From Ectobius pallidus (lineage: Eukaryota; Arthropoda; Insecta; Blattodea; Ectobiidae), in NCBI GenBank assembly GCA_964059195.1, contig CAXKWD010000009.1, positions 86,897,432 to 86,961,431 of the forward strand: a stretch of DNA of 64,000 nt, read 5' to 3'. The notes under the pieces were generated by a model. That model was not told the DNA's origin and made no database searches. It worked only from the letters and a program-made list of their open reading frames with translations. Shown here one piece after another: positions 35,689 through 48,000 of the stretch (position 1 is the stretch's first letter; each line of letters opens with the position of its first letter). The position numbers and the translations under genes were made by a program.

Positions 35689-35985
35689 TTTATTTTCATT
35701 GACCCTTCTGCATTCTCTATAAAAGATTTATTTTTGAACCACCACTAAAAAAACTGTTGCTATTGTTTTCTGTGTGTTGTATTTAAATTAAGAAAAACTT
35801 ATGTATTTGAAACAAAATATTTTACTCTTCTAAAGAAATGGAAAATAAAAAAACTCAATATGTTAATTAAAATACACAAATATCAAACTTACTGTTCAAA
35901 ATGAACAAGTAATGTCCCAATAATTCACTTCATTGTCCATTAAAGTGCTCCTTAAAAATATTTAACTTCATTAATGTATATTCCT
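35689..35985 (-). other. Nup214 3' UTR with candidate poly(A) signals
   Basis: Downstream of the TAA stop, minus-strand AATAAA motifs are present at 35727-35732 and 35689-35694. Either could end the transcript, giving a 3' UTR of roughly 250-310 bases. The region has no other recognisable feature. Confidence 0.5.
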
Positions 35986-36013
35986 TTACCTCCAGCTTGA
36001 AAAGGAGCTGCCA
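35986..36013 (-). CDS. Nup214: Nup214 terminal coding exon
   Basis: 28 bp of coding sequence after the acceptor cttctttcttttcag. It completes a glycine and then encodes GSSFSSWR and TAA. The tiny exon is supported by phase, a strong polypyrimidine tract, and the aromatic-Arg end that parallels GGWRS in vertebrates. Confidence 0.8.
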
Positions 36014-39000
36014 CTGAAAAGAAAGAAGAGTCACATAAAATTAGAGACATTATAAAAAAATTCCCTCATATGTGTGACAAAACTGATATCATCAAAATAC
36101 ACAATACATGAAAATATTTTAGGCAAAAATAGGTAGGTCTTTTATTAATAATATAAAAATAAGTACCAGGAGCAATCCTGGGGGTAAAGGCGGCCAGTGT
36201 AAGACTGACAACCTTACCACCTTCACATGCCAAAAGTCTAAAAATCTACAGGGTGGGCCAATAGTCACGCACCATAGGGATTATACTATTCTGTGATTAT
36301 GTTTTCAATGTGAGAATCGTTCAAATCAAAACACGTCTGTAAACGGTCGCCCATGTTCCGTAAAACAATGGACACAAGTTTGGCGTGACAGCACGGCACT
36401 CTGCTACAATTCGCTCTCAAAGATGGTTTCATCCCTGATCTTCACCGTGTATACTTTTGCCTTCAGGTACCCCCATATCACAAAATCCAATGGATTTAAA
36501 TCAGGGGATCGAGCAGCCCACTTCACTCGTCCTCTGTAAAACAAATTATATCCCTATGGTGCGTGATTTTTGGCCCACGCTGTAGAAGCCTCAACTTCCT
36601 GGAACCCTAAGGATCAGGGATCACTTTATTTTTAGTAATATGAGGGTTATTCGGAAAGTAAGGTCCAATCGCCGATAAAGAAAACAAGAACATTAATAAG
36701 TAATAAGCAATATTTACAGAGATTCATTGGCTACTTCTCTATATAGTCGGCACCATTATCGAGGCATTTATCTTAGTGGTGTATCAACAATTGTATGCCC
36801 ATGTCACAGGACTCTGCCGCCAATGTCTGGAGTCATGAAATCACTGCCATCTGTACCTCAGCATCGTTGTGGAAACGTTTCTTTGCCAGAAATTGCTTCA
36901 TGAGACAGAAGAGATGGTCTCTTAGTACAAGTTCGGGGCTGTAGGGTGGATGGTCGAAGATCTCCCATCCAAACTGAAGCAACTGATTCCATGTGGCACT
37001 GGCTGTATGGGGCCATGCATTGTTGTGCAAAAGCATAATGTCTCTACTCAGCATTCCACGTCTCTTGTTTTGGATCATCCTCCTCGATTTTTCGCCCATG
37101 TTTCATCTCCAGTGAAAACATTGTTGAGAAACTCATCACCTTGCTCTACGTATCGCTGGCAGCAGAGTCCTATGACATGGACATACAATTGTTGTAGATA
37201 AATGCTAAGATAAATGCCTCGATAATGGTGCCGACTATGTAGAAAAGTAACTAATGGATCTCTGTAAATATTGCAACATTTATTAATGTTTTTGTTTTCT
37301 TTATCGGCGATCGGACCTTAGTTTTTTAATAACCCTCATAATATTACCATATGTAATTTTAATAATCATGCACAAAACTTTTACAGTAGACTTGGTAACT
37401 GGACGTGGATGGATGAAGATTACCTCAAACTATAAGAATACTTTGACTTTTGAAATTACACGAAAAAGCCAGTGTATATGAAATATTTTCCTTATGTTAA
37501 ATAAAAAACACCAAAATTTTAAACAGCAGAGTTCTTATAAACTCCTGAAGTCCGTAGGCCCTGTTGGTCTTTCACGAGCTGTAGAAGTTGTAGAATTTTT
37601 GTGGGAGGCAGTTGTATAGTCTTTAAGTTCTTCTGTTTTAGAATTCTGCTTTTCTTGTTGGGCAGGTTGCCACAGTATGAGATGAATACTTTTCTTAAGG
37701 TGCTAGTTCGGTGCGGGTTTTCTTGCCATAATCTGATGGACTGCGCTGATTTCTTGGCGGCATTAGTTGTTCTGCTGTAGAGCAGAAGTAACGCTTCAAA
37801 CCCCCAGGCCCTGACATCTTCTATCTAAGCCTTTGGCCCTGACTTGGACCGATTATTTCTATCCTCCATTTTTATTCCTTTTACCCCCCCCCCCCTCTTA
37901 AACCATTGATTTGATCCATATCATGAACCTTTATTTTTCTCACACTGGTCCTGATTTGGACCGATTGCATCTTCAATGTTTTTACAACCAATAATAATCC
38001 TTCATTCTGATAGGTCAATATACTCCAACCTCTTCCCACCAATCACAAAATGTCATTTTTACTTAAAATCATATATAAGCTCTCTCATCCCTAACTTCAT
38101 ACTCATTCCCTGAGGAAGGCCACAGAGATGTCAGCAACCAAAAGCTTGGATGTTACATTTCAATTTAGTCGGCTTATAGCCCGCGAAACCATTATTAATA
38201 ATCAGAGCCGAGAAAGCCTCAAGTCTCACGTTTTAAGTCTTAACGTTTTACATAACACTGAGAACTTCACAAATCAAAACCTGCAACTAAACTCGGGGAT
38301 AAAACATGTTTTATTGGTTAAAAGAGAAAGTTACGGAATACCACACCCTCAATTTGTCATCCTGTGAGCTAAAAACAGTATCGTTACTTCATTACATGAG
38401 GGGTAAAATGTGTTTATAGTTTAAAGAAAAAGAGAATACCATCCTCTCAAACTGTGAGAAGTGTGACAGCGTTAACATTAAGCAGCATTCATTGTACTCA
38501 TAACTTCACTTAAATCAAGAATTACGGTAACCTGAATATATTTTGAGGGCCTTCGCTCATAAAAAATAAAAATAAAATGTATTTACATGTATATCCTAGC
38601 CCTAATAATGATACTTTATAGTTATATAATTTTTTCTCAGAATACTTACCCATAGCCTGAACAAAACCAAAGAGGAAATGAGTAGGTACAAATTTTACAC
38701 AAATATAAACTTACCCAAATGTGCTGCCTCCTGTAAAAGATGGTGTACTTGGGGCTTGGGTTTGAGGAGTAGCTCCAAAAACAGGCTGTGTTGGTGAACC
38801 AAATCCCTGGCCTTGATTCTGAGCCAAATTGCCAAAGGTCATGGTATTCTGAGTGGCCAGATTTTCAAAAGTTGATGACTGTTGCTGACCAGTATTTCCA
38901 AAGGAAACTGAAACAAAGTTTTTCTCAAATGTAGTTATTGATACACTTTTTATGTTTACGACAGAAGATACTGTGTAGACAATGAATACAATGCAACAAC

Positions 39001-42000
39001 TTCAGATTCTGCTTATTATTCTAATCATCATGAACAAGACTATGGTGATATACTGTATTTTCCCTAGAACTTTTTACAACAGAAATGGATAATTTCAATT
39101 TCACTTCTATAATATCAGGTCCTTTAGAAGTAAATCATTTTTGGCTTTCATTTCATCGTTTCGCTTTCCTGTTTACACCATCATTGATACTTTTTGTATA
39201 ATCATTTATTTTAAACTTTATTTTAAACTTTATTTTAAAGGCTATTCTTCTAAACATGTTAAAATGTTCTTCTAAACATGTGTTAAAATGATACTTTTTA
39301 AAATTATATGATAATCAGGGCCCGGATTCTAATGACATGTCATCTTTTTATTGATGCTACATAGACATTGCCAACTTGTAGTTAAGTCATAATCATGGCC
39401 TCTAGATTGTAGAAATGCATTTTTATTAGGTCATTTTTTGTCATTTTATGCCATTTAAAATTTTTATGGCATTTATTTCAATTTTAGGTCATTATTTTGT
39501 CATTTTCATGTCATTTTCTCCCTTATTAAGTCATTTTCATGTATTTACATTGAGTGCATTAACTTTTTTCGTCGCTAGCGGTGCTGTCTTTGAAGTGTTG
39601 TTTGTTTAATGCAAGAAGGAAAAATTCAGCGTTCAAGTGTTGACATGTCTCAGTCGGAAATGAGAATCAAAGAAACGCCAAATTTTTTTATTATATTACT
39701 ATTGTTATTAGATTGATTTGGCACCAGAGTCTGCCACCTGCTTGGATTTGAGAGTGCAAACTACTGTTTACCCTCAATAAACAACAATATAATCCGGCAG
39801 ACCACAAAAGGAAATGCCAAATTTTGACTCGTCAGTGCCTCAGTGCCAGTATAAATTTCCGTGAGAAAAGAACATTCACAACATTACAGTTATTTACAGT
39901 TTTTTCAATTATGTACAAATTAGTCTATAACTTCGTGTGTAGAATAATAATTTTTATGAAGAAAATGTCACTTTTTAGGTCATTTTTTATGATTATTAAG
40001 TCATTTTCTTTAAAATTTAGGGTCATTTTATAGGTCATTTTTCAAACAATTTTAGGTCATCAGAATCCGGGCCCTGATGATAATATTAATATGAATGAGC
40101 TTCATATTTTAATTACCATTAGCAGCAGGAGAAGTTGAACCGAAAACTTTTCCTGGGGAGCCAAATGTTGGTGAACCACCAAAACTAGGAGCTCCTCCAA
40201 AAGTTGGGGGTGCTCCAAATCCTCCTGTCCCAGTGGCTGAACCACCAAATACTGGAGATCCTCCAAACCCACCTGCAACAAATTTGGAATTTACTTTGAG
40301 ATAATGCAAACTGCGTATAAGAAATCAGTATTAGTGGAAATAAAATAACCATGCAAATTTCAGTGTGTGGTAGTAATAGTAGTTAGTAGGGTTTAGGGGC
40401 ATGTCAACAGCTTAGGTCAATGACGCTCAATACATTTACAGAAGATTCACTAAATAGGTCATGCAAAAGGCACAAATTAGTGTTTAGAGATGCATTTCGA
40501 CACTGGTATGTGTCTCTAAACACTGAGACAGGAAAATCGTCACTGAAAACGAGTTATAGACAAGACTACAGCAGAACACAACACCCACGCAATAGTGAAG
40601 CCATCCAATTTTGCACTTCTAGCCCAAAAAAAAAAAACATAGACTGTGAACATTATGTCAGAGAATATTTGAACGACAATGGAAGTTTTGTGTTAAATTC
40701 AATTCATTATATAATTATGTTATATAACTTCACTGTGTTAACTTCCAATACAATTTAATAATGATGTATCCGCTTAAAAAAATCCTATCCTCTTTTGCTT
40801 CTGGTTTCTAATGAAGGAATAAAAGAGAAAAGAAAATTGAGCAAAAGGGGAAAATCAGTGAAAAAGGGCCTTTCAGGCAAATATTCCTAATACAGTCAGT
40901 ACCGGTAACATGTGAAACAAGCATTTAGAGGCACTGCAAAATTTCAATGATAAGCTTAGAACAACATGAAAAACTCTTATAACAATTATTGGTACTTGTA
41001 TGTTTTAGTGTTTTAAAATAAAGGGTAAAAAGAAAGCCAAAGCAGGCAAAAATTTATCCCTAAGTCATGACTGCCACACATCAATACTTGCTGTAGCTAA
41101 TTGTGGAAACTAGCATCTACCCAAAAAATTATCCTGCGAGTACAGGAGTTACACAATACTTGAATGTTATAAGATTAATTAATTCCTATCAGCCTTAAAA
41201 AGAACACTCTTCTCTCTTTTCTTCAAAACCATAAATTTACTCACCTGGTTTACTCTGGAAAGAAGGTGGTGACCCAAAACCACTCTGACTGATGCTCTGC
41301 CCCATACCAGAACTGAAAGCACCACCAGCAGCTGATCCACCAGTTGGTGAAGTGGAACCACCAAAAATGCTTGTACCTGCTATAAACAGAAGATATCAAA
41401 TCATCAAACCACAATCCATGCTTGGAGCAATGCAGCTTTTAAGGGGAGTTTCAATACCGAAGGTGAATTTAGTTATGCATATTTTCCTGCAGATGGTTGG
41501 TTTAATGATTATTTAATTTGAGAGGTGTACTGCCCCTAAGGGGTGTGATTGTTGCCAGTATGCAGAAATAATGTCCTGCAGAAGTTCTTTTAGAGTGAAA
41601 GGTGGTAGGTCAGGTTTGAACCTAGAACCTTGGATCCAGAGGGGAACATACTACTTGTGTAACAAGACATAGTTGACATAACATATATTTAAAAAAAAAA
41701 AAGCCTGTTGAGAGCATCATTATCAAAAAAACAAAAAGTGTGCATGTGTGTTCCAATCCAGATATGCATCAACAGAGTGTCAGTAACATTATGGAAAGTG
41801 AGGTATTACCAGGAGTTAAAAGGTTCGGTATATTTTATTCAGAGGCTCTAAATACAGCTTAGAATTTTTTTTAATGTATAGTAAATCTACATAATGGAAT
41901 CCATGGACTCTGTGCCCAGAATTTTTACATCCTGAAAAACCCTTCGACTTAGAAGAATTTGAACCTGCAAACCTCAAATTCATATATGGGCATACTACTT

Positions 42001-45000
42001 CAACACCACTGAGGTTGACAAACCAAAAAATTATTAGCACAATTAACTTTAAAACCAAGAATCAAGTTCATTTATAACTTTAACCAGAGCTTTAGTGGGC
42101 CGGTACTCACCAGTACTCAGTACAGATAGTTATAGGAATTGTCTGAAGAAAATACTAGAAGTTCTGAAGCACGGCTCTCTTACAGACTAATGCTGTTCTG
42201 TTTGTTTCAACAAAGTTCTAATCACAGAATGGCTTACCAATACTACAAAGAATGTCACCTTCAAAACTGAGGATGAAAAATTATTATGTGAACAAAAATT
42301 TAGTGTTATGGGGGAAAGAGAGTGGGGCCCTTTATGAGTCCATGTTAAGAAACTGAAGAAGGAATATATATGGAGCGAGGTGTTAACGACCTAGAAGTGG
42401 ACAAATTAATTATAACTCGTGAGACTTCAGATTCTTCTAATTCTGCAGAGACTATACCTGACAGTCAGCTATTTAGAATTGAAGATCTTATATAAAACGG
42501 AATTGAAAGCTACAGTCGAATTTAATGTGAAAGCTTGATAGAATAGTCAGCGTCTTTTAGCATAAACAACAGTGAAAGTAAAACTCTTCAAAATACGTGT
42601 GTTTTATGTTTGGTGTGTAACGCCAGGTGTAGGAAATGCTTCATTTTCTTTAGTGTACAGATCTGGTTTCACCAGGAGTAACTGGTTTTAAAGTTGCTAT
42701 TTCTTCACATAACTTTAAACAAATGATTTCCATATAAATTTGTATTTAACTAAAAATGTTTATCTACATCTATTGCTCACTCTAGCTGTTTGAACTTGTG
42801 CAGAACTTACATGATGACTGGAAGAGATTGCCAGATGATCCAGTTCCACCGCCAAATGAGCCTCCTCCAGCTCCAAATACTGAACCCCCACTCGATCCAA
42901 AGCCAGGACTGTAAATGTTAGTACAAAAATAAATGTTAACTATGTTATATTCATAGAACAATGTTCTTCTTTAACCTTCTAAGGGTGAGGTGGATGTTTA
43001 CAGCAAGTAGTCCCACACCCCACTTGGCATTAGTTACAGAAAAATACACGCCAACTAAAGGTTAAAAAATAATATATTAAAAAATTAACATTTTAGAACA
43101 GAAAATGATCAAATTTATATTAGAAAAGTGATTTAAGAAAGTACAATTACAAATGTTTTATACCATTTCTTACATACACATTATTATAAAATCCTGCTTT
43201 TATTGGTGGAAAAAAACATGGCAAACAAATTTAAAAAAAAAATAGAACTGAAATTAACTTTTATATCACCATCTAAGACTCTGATGAACATGAATTTATA
43301 CAATCTACAGTAGAACCTTGCTTATCCAAACTTCAATTAATGGAAACAGATCTTGTTTGTTCACTTGTAAAAATTTCTAGCTTTATTTATTTATTTCTTA
43401 AAGGTCCCAAAGAGCACATATGGCTCGCATAAAGGGACAGTCAAAAGTACATCATAGGCAGACTTTACAAAGTAATAGAATAGAGACTGCACAGATTATA
43501 AGAAAAAAAATATATATATACAAAACAAACAAAAATATGTCAAAAATACATGGAAAAACAAAGGAGAGTATTAATTTATAGAATAGAACCAGAGTTCAAT
43601 ACTTATTAATAGACTAAAGTTAAAACAAATTAATTTAAGAATACAAGTAATACTCAAACATAAGTATAGAATATAATACAAGGGAGAAGAGCAATTAAGA
43701 GAAAGAAATTTAATTAAGTAAAATTAGATTAATTAAACATTAAATATAATCTACTTGCTACCCAGAAGTTTAAGCCATTAAACAATTTACTTAATACTAA
43801 AAGCGTACAAAGAGTCACAAACAATGTTTCTTCTTAAAACTAAATTTACAATACTACAATTTACTTAATACTAAAAGAGTACAATAAGTCACAAACAATT
43901 TTTCTTCACAGAAAGTTATAGAAAACAATTTTTTTTTAAATTTCCTACAATCACTATTGAAATTATTCTATTGAGATGTTACAGAAAATAAAGATGAAGT
44001 TATCAGAGTTATAGACAGTTATCGAAATATTCATTAAGCAGGTGGGCTTTAACCTGTTTTTTGAAAACCGTTAATTTGCTTGCTTTTTTGATATCCTGAG
44101 GTAGATTATTATATTGTTTATAATCCTGATATCCTGCTTTGTGGAATTATTTTTGGTAGAACTGTACTTTAGCCTCCAAAACACAAAGGCTACAATAAAA
44201 AACAGTGACAAAGAGATAAAGATGCTGTAGTTTCTAGTCCATCGCAACAGTTCATAAATATGTTTATCATATTTTACAAAAAATCTTTTAGTGAATGATA
44301 AGGACGGTATTTTACAAATAGAGAGCAGTTATTCCAATTTCCAGCAATTTTGGTACCATAAATCTTTAAATAGTTCATGAACAATAAGGTCAATTTTGTA
44401 GGAAGAGAGAGCTACTTCCAGTAGTGTAAAACTTTAAATTATTCATCACCAGTCAAGCCTCTATAGTAGTGATTCCCAAAGTGGGGTCCACGATGGTATT
44501 TCAGGGGGTCCACAGGCGGTTTAAGAAGAAATAGGATATCCCATAATTGTATCAAATTACATATCTTCTAAAGCAGCTTCACTGTTCAAATTAAGGAGTA
44601 AACTCTGTTACCATTGGTATTGTTATTTTGTCTATTGAATTCAGTACATTTGAATCAAAGTATTTATTTAGTTTTTTTTTTTCAAAACCCAGAGGGTGTC
44701 CGCAAAATTTTAATTTTTTTCAAGGGGTCCGCGGACTGAAAAGTTTGGGAACCATTGCTCTATAGGACTAATAAGCTCAGAGTGAATTGTTGTTTCCAGC
44801 AGTTTGTAGTGGCTTGTTAACGGCCATGGGTGTTGGCAGCTGACCATCTGCCTATGGTAGATAATCAGCAGTCGGGTGGAGCTCTAGTCCCTTCAGGGAT
44901 GTAGTGCCACGGAGTTTAGTTTTAGTCAGTTCAGTATTTTTAAATGAATGAATAAGGTATTTTCCCTTTGATTAGATTATCTAAAAATTTGCTCATCTGA

Positions 45001-48000
45001 AACTACCCTCCTCATCCAAAGGTGCTTACTTTTAAAATGTATGGGGGTTGCTCATTCAGAAATGGAAACATTCTGTTCATACTCTGTTTAATAACTAATG
45101 CCTATAATATAAAGCCATACTGCTGACTCACTCACTCACTTATTCACTCACTAACATTAATCTTTGCCACCTCCAGAAGAGCCAGAAACTTGAAATTTGT
45201 ACACATATAGCTTTTAGGGTGTAAACCACAGGAAAACTCAAAAAACCTTTCCCAAGAGCCCCAATGAGCGAAGCGAGTAATTATTATATAGGCCTATTAA
45301 CATTACCACTTTTCTTGAGGAATAATAAAATCTTAACACGATGTATATAAATACTTATTGGTTCAGCTGCTAATGTTTTTTTTTTTAATATTTTATTTAA
45401 CAGCATTATATTTATTATTAGTGACATTTTTAGGATACAAAGTTGCATGAATTTTATTTTTAATCATAAAAATAACTAAAATGGATCACGTGTTATAAGG
45501 GCAACAGATTCAAAATGAAACGATTAAAACAAATCATTCATGAACCTTACCCCTACATGCAATTCACTGGTAAACAATTAAACTATTAATGGTGAAAAAT
45601 GTAAAAATCAAGGTGCGTTTCATGATTAGAAAGTGCCATCCAGGGGAAAAAAATCTCAGATTCTAGTTCTCTGGCACAAAAAAGTGAGTTTCGTACAAAT
45701 CGATCAATGCTTTCCCATTTAGGTCTACATTCATGATCTCCCTTCCACCAACCTATGTAAAAAAATTCAGATCTTATGCCTTAATGTTATAAGCATATGA
45801 ATCAAGCAGACTGGGTTAACAAAATGGAAGCGATTGACTATTCCATGAGTTATGATGAAAAAAAATATATTTCAGCATTGCTCTTTCTTTCCCATTGCTA
45901 TGGCAACAGATCAAGGCCATCTCCAATTAATTTCACAAATGAAATTTAATACAGTGAAACTTCCCAATAGCGGACATTAAAAATTAAATGTCCGTTATTA
46001 AGAAGTGTCCGCGATTTAGAAAATCAGTACCAAAAAAAAATATCTTATTCAACAGTACAGTACAGTATACAGTACAGTACAGTATACAGTGAGATTGTGA
46101 GATTGTTTGCGGTCAAGAAAATTTATACAAAAAGGTCCCCCAAAAAATTTGTAACATTAAGCACAAATTATTCAAAATTTATTATTCTAATAAATTTTGT
46201 AAAGGCAACATAACCCAAATACTTAAATTAAAGCAATGACATTCATTATTTTGAAATACATTTGTAATAAAATGCTGAAATATTCATTTTGATTTCAAAT
46301 GTGTACTGGGAATAATTAATTTTATGAGTAAAAACTTCCCTCACTACTTTGGTTCCCCCGCAAAATGTCTCTCTGGATCTGCCGCTGGTATCAAAACTAG
46401 AGTTAAGTTACATATCCACTGTCTCTTTTAGTGACAAACGTTTACATTTTTGTGACATTTTTAATATGATTGCACTTCCGAACACTCAACTTCACAAACT
46501 AAGAATGTATGAACTGTTCATGTATCACAGCTAACAACTGTGCTGCTAAGAGATTGTGACTGAACTGAATGTAACAGTAAAAATGCACGATAATGATTGT
46601 TCCAAAGAATTCCATTAGAATTCAGTTTAATTTACAACAGTCTTTTTCTTTCATGCTGTCCATTATTTGGAAGTTTTAATTGTTGTTGGGGAGTACATTT
46701 CAGTGTCCGCGTCCGTTTTTGAGAATGTCCGCTATTTGGAAGAATTTTATCATAAGGGCCAATGTTATTTTGCAGGGGAATTTAAAAATGTCTGCTATTG
46801 GGGAGTGTCCGTTAAGGAATGTTTCACTGCAGTAAAAAACTAAAGTAAAAATTAAAAATCTGACTTTAAGGTGCATTCGGACACCCTTCGATTCATTTAC
46901 GTTAAAAATTACAGACCTCTGCATGCCCTAGGTATGACTGGGCATCACACACAGACAGACCGACAAACACTTCCTCTTTACACTATAGATCAGGGGTGGC
47001 CACAAGGCGGCTCTTGAAGCCAAGCTGAGAGTAAATATGATACAGATTTTAAAAAGTATATAGTTAATATAATTTAATGAAAACATTACGAGAAAGTCAA
47101 AAACTTATTTCTGATTTAGCGCAGAGGTACTTAGTTTTCAGAGCAAATTAAAACTCTTTTGGAAAGACCTTGAGACTAGACATTCGCGCATTTAAAATGT
47201 TTGAAGAAAATTACGAAAGCCTTCCTGACGCTCAAGTGGAAACAGAAAATTATTTGTGTAAAATGTCTGGTCTTGCTAAAGAAATCAATGGCAGATTTAA
47301 TGATCTGAGAATACTTAAGCCTTCATTTTCATTCCTGGAAAATCCTTTTGCTGTTGATGTTGTGGGCATTGGCTGCCCTGTTTCATCACCAATTACAAAG
47401 GATACAGTTGGAGCTACTAAAACTGCAAGAGGAAAAAAAACTAAAAGGATTTAAATGAAGTGGTGCTTCGGCCATAGAATTTTGGAAGATAGTTCAAGAA
47501 GAAAAATACCCACTAACAAGTGTGTGTGTGCTAAGAGACTTATCTCGATATTTGGGACTACTTATGTGTGTGAATCTCTGTAATGAACGCTCAAGTTCAT
47601 TAAATCGAACAGATTCATACAATTGCAGCTCCCAAAGTTAAGGTTAGTTGAATTATTAGGGGTGCTGACAATGCAATGTACCCCACAAGTCGGCACCTAT
47701 GCTCTCATCCTAATTGTTTCTGATATATGGGGTCCTACTGTTCTTCCTTTGTTAGAAAAATGTGTAGTATTAAGAAACACATACCTCCCACTCTGTCCTC
47801 CAAAAACTGATCCTCCACTCTGTCCGAATGTAGGTTTGCTACCAAAACCTCCAACACTGCCACCACCAAGAAATGATGAACTTGAAGCAGGTGTCTGGCC
47901 AAAGACTGATGTTGGATTTTGGCCAAAAACAGACTGTGAGGTACTTGGTGTTCCTTGCCCAAACAAAGATGGTGTACTCGTTGTAGCTGGGGGTTGGCCA

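Noticed and set aside
40420..40758. 112-residue plus-strand frame in a Nup214 intron
   Set aside because: No recognisable domain, no start context or splice support; left as intronic sequence.
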